Source: Cellulophaga sp. HaHa_2_95
GTDB lineage: Bacteria; Bacteroidota; Bacteroidia; Flavobacteriales; Flavobacteriaceae
Length of the DNA stretch: 64,000 bases
Reading direction: 5' to 3'
NCBI RefSeq assembly: GCF_019278565.1
Contig: NZ_CP058988.1
Location: 248,001 to 312,000 of the forward strand
Shown here: positions 18,418 to 26,318 of the stretch, piece by piece
Layout of the letters: each line of letters begins with the position of its first letter
Numbering within the stretch: the stretch's first letter is position 1
Made by a program: the position numbers and the translations under genes
Notes under the pieces: model-generated
What the model saw: only the letters and a program-made list of their open reading frames with translations
Database searches by the model: none
What the model was told of the DNA's origin: nothing

Positions 18418-19539
18418 ATGAATACTGAAGAATCAAAAAGTCATGTATTAGACTTACCTATTTTAAAGCATTTTGATGACGAAAAGGGTGAAATTTCATT
18501 AAACCCTAACAACTGGAGAAATGGTGAAAAAGGGTTAAATACCGCTATAAAACTAGCCTTGTTTGCTGCCGTTGGTTATGGCGCTTGGGTGTACATTTTA
18601 CCACCGCTTTTCACTGCCTTAGGACAAATCATTGCCCTAGCCGGTGTTGCTATCTTTGTCGTATTCTTTATCTTAATGCTTCCTGTAATTTTCAAAGGGT
18701 TGCGTAGGCTAACAAGAGCGTTACATAAATCGCTAATAAAATACGATCCGTTTGGGGAGCTGCACGAGCAAAAGCAGAAGATGCTTAGAAACCGAAAAGT
18801 TTTTAAAGAGTCTAAAGCAAAAATAAAAGCATTAAAAAGCAATATGGAAGCAGAGTCTTTCAAAGCTGAGAAAGAAGCAAAAGACTATCAAGACCGTGTT
18901 GTAACCTTACAGAAACAAGCTCAGAAGATTAAAACTGAGATGGAACGTTTAGTGGGAGAGAAAGGTTCTGCAGGAAAAGATACCGATGAGTATGTGGAAT
19001 TACATAGTGCATTAGCTAAGAAATTATCTGAATCACAACGTGTAACTCATCAATTAGAACAAAGCAAAAGCTTTATTCAAAAATATGGAAGCCGTGCTAA
19101 TGTAATGGGAAAGCTAGACCGTAAACTTACTTTAGCAGGAACAGCCATAGATATTAAGATATCAGATTTTGAAGTTACCATTCAGATGCTAGAGAAAGAA
19201 TATGCTTTTGCTAAATCTGCAAGAGAAGCTACAGAAGGAGCAAAATCTGCCATGCATTTCACCAAAGACTGGGAACTAGAATATGCTTTAGACGTGATTA
19301 CAGAAACTATTGCTATGGATATAGCTAGAACGCAAGAGAACTTATCAGATATAGATATGCTTACTAGCAAGTATGATATTGATAATGATGAATTGTATTC
19401 TCAATTAGACACTTTAGCTGATAAAATAAAAACAGGAAAAGATTATGTTCCTGATTCTAAGAAATACAAGAATCCAAATTACAAACTAACACAAGAAGAC
19501 AAGCAAGAGAGTGGCGGTTTTGGAAATATGTTTGATTAA
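18418..19539 (+). CDS. Membrane-anchored coiled-coil protein of the AAA/ABC locus
   Basis: A 373-residue protein. A short soluble N-terminus is followed by two hydrophobic segments (about 42-62 and 66-93) forming a hairpin. A basic stretch and a long charged coiled coil follow (about 110-240), then another helical region (about 240-345, TIQMLEKEYAFAKSAREA). The tail is Gly-rich and ends with FGNMFD. The helical body brings PspA/IM30-like proteins to mind, but the transmembrane hairpin and the lack of clear PspA motifs argue against a firm assignment. It lies between the soluble coiled-coil protein and the binding-protein/OmpA fusion in one operon. Function is unknown. Confidence 0.7.
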   Translation: MNTEESKSHVLDLPILKHFDDEKGEISLNPNNWRNGEKGLNTAIKLALFAAVGYGAWVYILPPLFTALGQIIALAGVAIFVVFFILMLPVIFKGLRRLTRALHKSLIKYDPFGELHEQKQKMLRNRKVFKESKAKIKALKSNMEAESFKAEKEAKDYQDRVVTLQKQAQKIKTEMERLVGEKGSAGKDTDEYVELHSALAKKLSESQRVTHQLEQSKSFIQKYGSRANVMGKLDRKLTLAGTAIDIKISDFEVTIQMLEKEYAFAKSAREATEGAKSAMHFTKDWELEYALDVITETIAMDIARTQENLSDIDMLTSKYDIDNDELYSQLDTLADKIKTGKDYVPDSKKYKNPNYKLTQEDKQESGGFGNMFD

Positions 19540-19573
19540 CTTTTTAAATACTAAATAACTAAACACAATAACA

Positions 19574-21388
19574 ATGGGTAAGATTTTACGAACAAAAAAA
19601 CTCACCACCTTATCAGAATTATTAATCGTAGTCGTCCTACTAGGGGGTATACTAGGTGCTGTCTATTATTTTGCACCAGGATTGCGAGTTGGTGAAGCTA
19701 AAACACTAGATGAGCTAAATGTAGATAAGAATGAAGTAAACAATGTAATTACTTCTGCAAAACTACCATTACCATCTACTAGCACCTCTAGTGATGTTAA
19801 GAACAAACCACTAGTGCGTATTGCCGCTTATGCATGGAATGCACAATCTGGTATTATTGTAGCTAACGGAGGACCTAAAACTACCAAAGGTTCTTTAATG
19901 GAACGTAATGGGGTTAATCTTGAAATTATTCGTCAGGATTGGTTGTCAGAATTACGTAACATGCAGATGAAATTCGTTGAAGAATTTGATCGAGGTGAAG
20001 AGTATCCTGATGCCGATAAAAGTGCTTTTGCTATTATCATGATGGGAGATGGTGCTCCATTTTACATCAGTACTATGCAACAAGCATTAGATGATAAATT
20101 TGGAAAAGACAAATACCACGTACAAGTAGTTGGTGCAGTAGGTATCAGTTATGGTGAAGATAAATTAATTGGTCCACCAAGTTGGAAAGTAGATCCTAAA
20201 AGCATGAAAGGTGCTTTAATTTCAACTGTTCTAGGTGATGGTGACTGGGTTACAGCACTTAATTATGCTTTTGCAAACGGACTTAAAGTAAATCCAGATT
20301 CTAATACGTATGATCCTGAAGCGGTAAACTTCTACCCTTCTCAAGATGATGATTATATAAAATCTGCTGAAGAACTTATTAAATCTCAAAAATCTGGATG
20401 GACAGTTCCTTTAAAAGAGGTTAAAAACGGAAAACTTACCGGAAAAACAATCAATAAAAAGATTGATGGTTGCGCTACGTGGACCCCTGGTGATAAAATG
20501 GTTTTTGATGCTTTAAGCGGATTTACCGATGTTGCTTCTACCAAAGAATTTAATAATCAAATGGCTACTACAGTTATTGCGGTTAAAGAATGGTCTACAC
20601 AACATCCACAAATTGTAAGTAACATATTGAAGTCGGCCTTAACAGCTTCAAACCAAATGAAACAATATGATGAGTGGCAGGTAAGAGCTTCTGAAGCTGT
20701 TGCAGATACTTATGATCTTGAAAATGCTAAATACTGGTATGATATGTTTAAAGGTCAGAAAGGAAGTAAAAACGGAATTGACTACAACATGGGTGGATCA
20801 AGAGTTTTTAACTATTCTGATGTAATGCAATATTACGGGATTACAGATGGTACCAACCGTTACAAGGCAGTATACAACCAAGTATCTACCTACTTAAAGG
20901 AATTAAATCCTTTTGGTTTCAATGAATCTGTAAAACGTATTGTTCCTTACGAAGAAGCGGTAAACTTGTACTTCATTAAAAACATTAATGATATTGAGTC
21001 TGGTACAGCGTACAAAGCAGATTATACGAAAGAAGCTAGTGAAGTAATGGCCTCTGGAGAATGGAATATTAGTTTTGATACGGGTAGCGCAAATATTTCT
21101 GCGTCTTCTCAAAGCACTTTAGAGACCATTTACAACCTTTTAATCCAAGCAGAAGACACCAAGCTTAGCTTAGAGGGCCATACAGATGATACAGGTTCTA
21201 GTGAAGCTAACTATGACTTATCACAACGAAGAGCACAAGCTGTAGTAAACTTCTTAAGAAGTAAAGGCATTCCTCAGTCCCGTTTTCAAAACGTAATTGG
21301 AAAAGGAGAAGATGAGCCTGTTGAAAGTAATACAACAAATTCTGGAAGAGCTAAAAACCGTAGGGTAGTTATTGTTCTTTTAAAATAA
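19574..21388 (+). CDS. ABC solute-binding-like protein fused to OmpA peptidoglycan-binding domain
   Basis: A 604-residue protein. It is anchored in the inner membrane by one N-terminal helix (about 13-34) and not by a lipobox. Residues 60-450 look like a periplasmic binding protein of the phosphate/nitrate/taurine ABC class, with segments such as GVNLEIIRQDWLSEL and FAIIMMGDGAPFYIS. Residues 487-604 are an OmpA C-terminal domain (LEGHTDDTGSSEANYDLSQR), with the Asp and Arg pattern that binds peptidoglycan. The fusion would tie the binding module to both membrane and cell wall. It is followed by a terminator-like hairpin and then the permease and ATPase. Substrate is unknown. Confidence 0.85.
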   Translation: MGKILRTKKLTTLSELLIVVVLLGGILGAVYYFAPGLRVGEAKTLDELNVDKNEVNNVITSAKLPLPSTSTSSDVKNKPLVRIAAYAWNAQSGIIVANGGPKTTKGSLMERNGVNLEIIRQDWLSELRNMQMKFVEEFDRGEEYPDADKSAFAIIMMGDGAPFYISTMQQALDDKFGKDKYHVQVVGAVGISYGEDKLIGPPSWKVDPKSMKGALISTVLGDGDWVTALNYAFANGLKVNPDSNTYDPEAVNFYPSQDDDYIKSAEELIKSQKSGWTVPLKEVKNGKLTGKTINKKIDGCATWTPGDKMVFDALSGFTDVASTKEFNNQMATTVIAVKEWSTQHPQIVSNILKSALTASNQMKQYDEWQVRASEAVADTYDLENAKYWYDMFKGQKGSKNGIDYNMGGSRVFNYSDVMQYYGITDGTNRYKAVYNQVSTYLKELNPFGFNESVKRIVPYEEAVNLYFIKNINDIESGTAYKADYTKEASEVMASGEWNISFDTGSANISASSQSTLETIYNLLIQAEDTKLSLEGHTDDTGSSEANYDLSQRRAQAVVNFLRSKGIPQSRFQNVIGKGEDEPVESNTTNSGRAKNRRVVIVLLK

Positions 21389-21406
21389 AATAATTTTAAA
21401 ACTCAC

Positions 21407-21447
21407 AAAACCGCTCCAATTTTGCAATAGTATTTTGGCGCGGTTTT
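21407..21447 (+). terminator. Hairpin between the OmpA-fusion gene and the ABC permease
   Basis: The left arm AAAACCGC-T-CCAA (21407-21419) pairs with TTGG-C-GCGGTTTT (21435-21447): eight base pairs, one mismatch and four more base pairs, with a loop of about 15. The stem ends in TTTT. It looks like an intrinsic terminator or attenuator that would lower expression of the permease and ATPase relative to the binding protein. Confidence 0.65.
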
Positions 21448-21472
21448 ATGTTTATACTAACTTGTAATCATC

Positions 21473-22243
21473 ATGAAAAATATATTCACACCCTTTGAAA
21501 ATGTAAGCAAGAACACCCGGCTTATGATTATTCTTGTTTGGGTTTTAGCACTTTTTGGAGTTTGGTTTGCCTCAAGCATGGGCGATAGGCATTTATTCCC
21601 TTCTCCTCAACAAGTTTTACAGGGTTTTATAGAACTTTATAATGAAGGTCTGGTGGTACATATCGGAAGTTCACTTCTATTGTGTTTTTCGGCTATTATT
21701 ATCGCCATCCTTATCTCACTAACATTTAGCTACCTGTCTACCGTTCCGGTAATTCAACCCGTAGCAAAGGCCCTGAGTAAATTAAGATATTTACCGCTTA
21801 CTGGTATCACATTTTATCTAGCGATACTAATTAGTGACGCTAGAACCATGCAAATATGGGTTTTAGTCGTGTTTATGAGTACCTACCTAACCACCTCACT
21901 TTTGAGTATGGTAAATAGCATTCCCCAAGAAGAGTTTGACCATGCTAGATCTTTAGGGTGTAACCGCTGGGAAGTATTATGGGAAGTTGTGGTTAAAGGA
22001 AGAATAGATTATGTAATTGATGTTATCCGTCAAAACCTAGCTATTGTTTGGATGATGTTAGTTACGGTAGAATCTATATTGGTTGCCGCAGGAGGATTAG
22101 GTTTCCTCATTAAAAACTCTGATAAATTCATGAATCATGGAAGAATTATAGCCCTACAAATTGTGATTCTAGCCGTAGGTCTTTCTATTGATTTTGTATT
22201 AAACTATTTAAGAAAAAGCTTTTTCAGATATTCAAAAATATAA
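21473..22243 (+). CDS. ABC transporter permease, SsuC/TauC/NrtB-like
   Basis: A 256-residue inner-membrane protein with about six helices. The EAA-type cytoplasmic loop is clear (residues about 142-170: PQEEFDHARSLGCNRWEVLW), as expected of the nitrate/sulfonate/taurine permease family. It is followed six bases later by the matching ATPase. A terminator-like hairpin precedes it, so it may be read through from the OmpA-fusion gene at a reduced level. Typical homologs import oxyanions such as nitrate, sulfonate or taurine, but the unusual binding protein of this locus makes the substrate uncertain. Confidence 0.85.
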   Translation: MKNIFTPFENVSKNTRLMIILVWVLALFGVWFASSMGDRHLFPSPQQVLQGFIELYNEGLVVHIGSSLLLCFSAIIIAILISLTFSYLSTVPVIQPVAKALSKLRYLPLTGITFYLAILISDARTMQIWVLVVFMSTYLTTSLLSMVNSIPQEEFDHARSLGCNRWEVLWEVVVKGRIDYVIDVIRQNLAIVWMMLVTVESILVAAGGLGFLIKNSDKFMNHGRIIALQIVILAVGLSIDFVLNYLRKSFFRYSKI

Positions 22244-22249
22244 TTAGAG

Positions 22250-23080
22250 ATGAATTACAGCAGTGAAAATACATTACTCTATGTTGAAAACCTAAGCGTT
22301 GCTTATGGTGATAAAACAATCATAAAGGATATTAACCTTGTTGAAAAAGATGTTATTAGAACAGGTGAAGTCACAGGGCAAGTTATTGCCGTTGTAGGCC
22401 GCTCTGGAACAGGAAAATCTACCTTCTTCAAAGCTTTAACAGGTTTAGTAAAGCCTACTTCCGGAAAAGTATTAATTGCAGATACGACCACCGAGAATGC
22501 CCAAAATGATGCTAAAGAGGTGCATGAAGGAGATATTGGTTTTGTAGATCAAAAATATACCTTGTTTAGAAACAAAACAGTCTATGAAGCCTTACTTTTT
22601 GCTTTGCGTAATAAGGAGATGCCTAAAGAAGCTAAACATGAGCAAATTGTTACCTATTTAAAAGACTGGGGACTTGAAAAAGCAAAGGACCAATACCCTT
22701 GTGAGCTTTCTGGTGGGCAACGCCAAAGAACCGCTATTATAGAACAGATATTTTCATCGGGGCACTACATGGTCTTAGACGAACCTTTTTCTGGTTTAGA
22801 CGTTGGTAATATTGAAGATGTGAAAAATGCCTTTAAATTGATTACTAAGAGTCATGAATACAACACAATCATCTACTCTACCCATGACATTGAACTAGCG
22901 GTAGAATTAGCAGACAGTATTTACGTGATAGGATACCCAGAAGTAGAAGGTAAAAAAATGACGTACGGAAGTATCGTAAAGCATTTTGACATGAAAGAAA
23001 TTGGATTAGCTTGGAAAGAATTTGGACTAGGACATCTAGACATTGTTAAGCAAATAAAAACTATTATGCTTCAATCTTAG
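22250..23080 (+). CDS. ABC transporter ATP-binding protein
   Basis: A 276-residue ABC ATPase. Walker A is GRSGTGKST (about residues 50-58), the Q-loop is GFVDQKYTLF, the signature is LSGGQRQR, Walker B is MVLDEPFSGLD and the switch His is in STHD. All catalytic residues are present, so it should hydrolyse ATP. Length and sequence fit the SsuB/TauD-type partner of the preceding permease, from which it is separated by six bases. It ends the AAA/ABC block. The 3' flank (23081-23340) has no transcript terminator that I can see. Confidence 0.9.
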   Translation: MNYSSENTLLYVENLSVAYGDKTIIKDINLVEKDVIRTGEVTGQVIAVVGRSGTGKSTFFKALTGLVKPTSGKVLIADTTTENAQNDAKEVHEGDIGFVDQKYTLFRNKTVYEALLFALRNKEMPKEAKHEQIVTYLKDWGLEKAKDQYPCELSGGQRQRTAIIEQIFSSGHYMVLDEPFSGLDVGNIEDVKNAFKLITKSHEYNTIIYSTHDIELAVELADSIYVIGYPEVEGKKMTYGSIVKHFDMKEIGLAWKEFGLGHLDIVKQIKTIMLQS

Positions 23081-23148
23081 CATAGCGCAATGAAGGATGT
23101 TTCAGCGCAAGCAGAACGGATTACATAGGACAACCGAATATTGTGGCC

Positions 23149-23304
23149 ATGGAAAAATTTGCCATCCATCTTACAGTATTGAAAACGTACTTAGTAAACA
23201 ACATGGATGATTTTTTTATCTTAGATCAAGCCAAGAAAATTACAGATTTAAAACTAGAAGCAGCTAAAGGACGTATCTTTAGCGGTATGCTTCTGCATCG
23301 GTAA
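23149..23304 (+). CDS. Possible small ORF, 51 residues
   Basis: A 52-codon frame from ATG to TAA in the gap between the ABC ATPase and the DUF1460 gene. The translation, MEKFAIHLTVLKTYLVNNMD and onward, has plausible composition and ends SGMLLHR. I do not recognise it; it could be a small protein, a decayed fragment or chance. Nothing else was found in this gap. Confidence 0.3.
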   Translation: MEKFAIHLTVLKTYLVNNMDDFFILDQAKKITDLKLEAAKGRIFSGMLLHR

Positions 23305-23340
23305 TGTTGAACAATTATTTTGAATAAATCATATTTCATT

Positions 23341-24177
23341 ATGAGGATACTACTTCTTATTACGCTATTATTTGCAAACTTCAGTTTTGCACAACAAATT
23401 ACGTGCTCTCCTAAAAGCAAAGAAGCGGCTCATACGAAGATTAAAGAAGTGAAGGCGCTTGAAAAATTAGAAATGGGCAATACAATAGTAGCTATTGGAA
23501 AAACATTTTTAGGAACTCCGTATGTTGCCAAAACATTAGAAATTGGAATCACAGAATCCTTAGTGGTGAATTTAGAAGGTTTAGATTGTACCACCTTTGT
23601 TGAAAATGTTTTAGCCTTCTCGCTCTTAAAGAGAAGCGAGAGAACAAGTTTTGACGCATTTACCAAAGCTCTTGAAACCATTCGGTATAAAAATGGAACA
23701 CTAAATGGTTACTCATCACGTTTACATTACTTTACAGAATGGATAGCAAACAATCAGTTTAAGGGATTGGTAACAGATATAACTGCTAAAATTGGTGGAA
23801 CTCCTGTGCAAAAGGACATAAATTTCATGAGCACACATCGAGAACTGTACCCTTTTTTAAAAGATGATAATGCCAACCTAGCGCAGATACAAGCTTCAGA
23901 ACAGTATTTAAATAATCAGGAGTTTTGCATTTTAGAAAAGAACACTATTGCAGCCAATGAACACCTCATACAATCTGGAGATATCATAGCCCTGACTACT
24001 TCTATAAAAGGTTTAGATATTACTCACACCGGAATAGCTACTAGAGAAAAAGATGGTCGTATTCACTTATTACACGCTTCTACTTCAGGAGCGGTTAAAG
24101 TATCTGAAAAGCCTTTAGTAGATTATTTAAAAGGGATTAAGAGCAATACTGGGATTATGGTTGTTCGGGTCAATTAA
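23341..24177 (+). CDS. Exported DUF1460 protein (NlpC/P60-like amidase)
   Basis: A 278-residue exported protein. I chose the ATG at 23341, where a clean signal peptide begins (MRILLLITLLFANFSFAQQ); an in-frame TTG 21 bases upstream would add seven residues in front of it. The motif LEGLDCTTFVENVLAF carries the probable catalytic Cys, and the C-terminal DITHTGIATREKDGRIHLLH gives the His residues of a papain-like fold. DUF1460 proteins resemble N-acetylmuramoyl-L-alanine amidases that act on cell-wall peptides. The gene is monocistronic in appearance, with a hairpin downstream. Confidence 0.85.
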   Translation: MRILLLITLLFANFSFAQQITCSPKSKEAAHTKIKEVKALEKLEMGNTIVAIGKTFLGTPYVAKTLEIGITESLVVNLEGLDCTTFVENVLAFSLLKRSERTSFDAFTKALETIRYKNGTLNGYSSRLHYFTEWIANNQFKGLVTDITAKIGGTPVQKDINFMSTHRELYPFLKDDNANLAQIQASEQYLNNQEFCILEKNTIAANEHLIQSGDIIALTTSIKGLDITHTGIATREKDGRIHLLHASTSGAVKVSEKPLVDYLKGIKSNTGIMVVRVN

Positions 24178-24281
24178 CGCTCATATTCAGAGTTACTTTA
24201 ATTCTTCCGTACACAAGAAAATTTAATTAATCCTTTTAGTTACTTACCCTTAAAAGAACTAACAAATCTTCCTAAAAAACA

Positions 24282-24321
24282 AAATTCGGTATACTAATCA
24301 AGAGATGAGCACACCGAATTT
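24282..24321. terminator. Hairpin between convergent genes
   Basis: AAATTCGGT (24282-24290) is perfectly mirrored by ACCGAATTT (24313-24321), with 22 bases between. It sits in the 170-base gap between the converging DUF1460 and ThuA genes and probably ends both transcripts. The loop is long and the T-run is short. Confidence 0.5.
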
Positions 24322-24347
24322 ATATATAGTATTAAACCGTTAATTGT

Positions 24348-25142
24348 TTATCGCTTCAAACACCATTCTATACCACCTAATAAATGTTGTCTAAAATTAA
24401 CGTCATCAAAAGCAGCATTGGTATGACCTAATCCGGTATAAAAAGCTCTACCGCCATCAAATTCATGAAACCAGGCAATAGGATGATTATCTCCATTTTT
24501 ACCACCTTCATAACTTGTTTCATCTAACTTAAGTAACACATTTAAAGATGGATTTATATTTTTAAAATTATACCACTCATCAAAATGGCTCCAAGTGCTC
24601 TCTAAATGCTTTGTAGCTGAGTGATTTCCATTAATAATATCTAATGTTGCTTGCTGTTGTTTTGGATGATTTAAAAAATATGCCCCCACCAATTCACCAT
24701 ACCAAGGCCATTCATATTCCGTATCGGTAGCAGCATGAATACCCAAGTAACTACCGCCGTTTTTGATATAATTCTCAAAAGCTACTTGCTGCTCATCACC
24801 TAAAACATCTCCAGTAGTACTAAGAAATAAAACTAATTGGTATTTTTTAAGATTTGCAGCATTAAACTGCAATGAATCCTCGGTTTGGTACACCTCAAAT
24901 TTATTGGCTAGACCTAATTCTCTAATGGTAGCTACTCCTTTTTCTATAGATCCATGCCTAAAGCCAGCGGTTTTAGTAAATACTAAAACTTTAGACTTTA
25001 ATGCTTCTAATTTAGTTTTTGAAATTTTTAAAGGTTCCGGGTGATTTAACACCACTTGCTGATCTACAACCTTCGTTGTAGCGCAAGAACCTAAGGTTAA
25101 AAATAGAGCCCCCAGAAGAATCCCAGAAAAAACAGATTTCAT
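24348..25142 (-). CDS. ThuA-domain lipoprotein
   Basis: A 264-residue protein with a lipoprotein signal peptide (lipobox LGSC, Cys20), so it is likely anchored to a cell-envelope membrane. The body is a ThuA domain: KVLVFTKTAGFRHGSIEKGV (about 50-69), then the GSYLGIHAATDTEYEWPWYG segment and the closing GRAFYTGLGH. ThuA-like proteins adopt a glutamine-amidotransferase fold and occur with trehalose or other sugar use genes, but no sugar genes are adjacent here and the catalytic role is not established. It is transcribed alone, with the AraC regulator upstream on the same strand. Confidence 0.85.
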   Translation of the reverse strand: MKSVFSGILLGALFLTLGSCATTKVVDQQVVLNHPEPLKISKTKLEALKSKVLVFTKTAGFRHGSIEKGVATIRELGLANKFEVYQTEDSLQFNAANLKKYQLVLFLSTTGDVLGDEQQVAFENYIKNGGSYLGIHAATDTEYEWPWYGELVGAYFLNHPKQQQATLDIINGNHSATKHLESTWSHFDEWYNFKNINPSLNVLLKLDETSYEGGKNGDNHPIAWFHEFDGGRAFYTGLGHTNAAFDDVNFRQHLLGGIEWCLKR

Positions 25143-25228
25143 AATGTGTATATTTAATGAACTCTAAATATCGGTATTTCTAAGACACAAGACTATAACT
25201 AGTGTCCCAAAATGGAACAAAATTGTGT

Positions 25229-26116
25229 TTATCCGGCCAATGCCATTAAATATTTCTTTGGCGTAGTACCATACTTCTTCTTAAAAGCCGCTATAAAGTG
25301 ACTCGAAGTACTGTACCCCACCTTAAGACCTACTTCATTTACATTATGCTGACCGCTTTCTAACATCTTACGCGCATACTCCATTTTATAATCGAATAAA
25401 AAACTAAAAACAGAATCACCATAAATTTGTTTAAAGCCTTCTTTTAATTTTTTTATAGGCAGCCCTATTTCATCCGAAAGTTCGGTGAGCGTAGGTGGCT
25501 CTGCCATTCTGGAAATAATAATTTCTTTTGCCTTACGGATTCTCCGTACATTGTCCTCGTCCACCAAGAAAGGACATTGTTCTAAATCTGCATCTGAACT
25601 TTTATTAAAATAGAGAGAAATAAGCTCATAAACCTTTCCTTTTATATATAGTTCTTTTATAGAAGGATGAAGATTGTAATTCATCATCTGACTAAGAATT
25701 ACCGCTATTGCAGGACTAAAACCTTCTTGACTGTAATATTTTTTGTCTTTATTATCTTTATTTAAGAACGGAATGTAATCTGCCTCTTTAGAGAATAGAG
25801 AATGAAACTTACGAATAGTCATTACTACAGATACAATCCATGAATTTGGACTCAGTTCTAAATTAAGAGGTAAATCTATTTGCGTGTTATAGAGCAAAAG
25901 CGAATTCTCCTCAGGCACTTCTAATGCATAGCGCCCATCATTAAAAATAAACTTAGCACTACCCTTCAAACAAAAATGAAACTGAATGAAGGAACTGTCT
26001 ATTTGCTTGCTAACTTTTTGAATATCAATACTATCATTCTGAATTTTTAATGCGAAAAAACCTTCATCAATCAACACCTCTTCAAATGAACCTTGAGCGT
26101 CATTTATTTCCTCCAT
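25229..26116 (-). CDS. AraC family transcriptional regulator
   Basis: A 295-residue regulator. The frame is open to a TTG at 26143, but I chose the ATG at 26116 because it leaves the inverted repeat at 26140-26164 outside the coding region. The N-terminal part (about 1-180) is a beta-rich sensor domain. The C-terminal 100 residues hold two helix-turn-helix motifs (LTELSDEIGLPIKKLKEGFK, then VNEVGLKVGYSTSSHFIAAF) of the AraC/XylS type. It is divergent from hemA and shares a short intergenic region with it, so it may control hemA or itself. The effector is unknown. Confidence 0.9.
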   Translation of the reverse strand: MEEINDAQGSFEEVLIDEGFFALKIQNDSIDIQKVSKQIDSSFIQFHFCLKGSAKFIFNDGRYALEVPEENSLLLYNTQIDLPLNLELSPNSWIVSVVMTIRKFHSLFSKEADYIPFLNKDNKDKKYYSQEGFSPAIAVILSQMMNYNLHPSIKELYIKGKVYELISLYFNKSSDADLEQCPFLVDEDNVRRIRKAKEIIISRMAEPPTLTELSDEIGLPIKKLKEGFKQIYGDSVFSFLFDYKMEYARKMLESGQHNVNEVGLKVGYSTSSHFIAAFKKKYGTTPKKYLMALAG

Positions 26117-26139
26117 ACCCGTATAAATTATATTTATAA

Positions 26140-26164
26140 CCAATTTAGAAGTATTCTAAATTGG
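26140..26164. promoter_or_regulatory. Perfect inverted repeat in the araC-hemA divergent region
   Basis: CCAATTTAGA (26140-26149), spacer AGTAT, then TCTAAATTGG (26155-26164): ten base pairs with no mismatch. It lies 24 bases upstream of the regulator's ATG and about 155 bases before hemA. It is a good operator candidate for a dimeric regulator, or a hairpin in the regulator's leader. Confidence 0.55.
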
Positions 26165-26291
26165 AAGACCTATGGTCACATATTGCCTATAAAATTAAGC
26201 TAAATAGTAGAATTACCATGCAAAAAGCCGCAAAATTCTTGAAACGACACTAATTGTTCCGCTAGCGTTACTTTTATCAAAACCATGGAAG

Positions 26292-26299
26292 TACTTTTG
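26292..26299 (+). promoter_or_regulatory. Candidate -7 box of hemA
   Basis: TACTTTTG matches the Bacteroidota consensus TAnnTTTG exactly, 19 bases before the hemA ATG. No TTG lies at the usual distance upstream, so either the -33 element is weak or an activator is needed. The neighbouring AraC protein would be an obvious candidate. Confidence 0.45.
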
Positions 26300-26318
26300 C
26301 CAGGATTGCAAAGATTAC

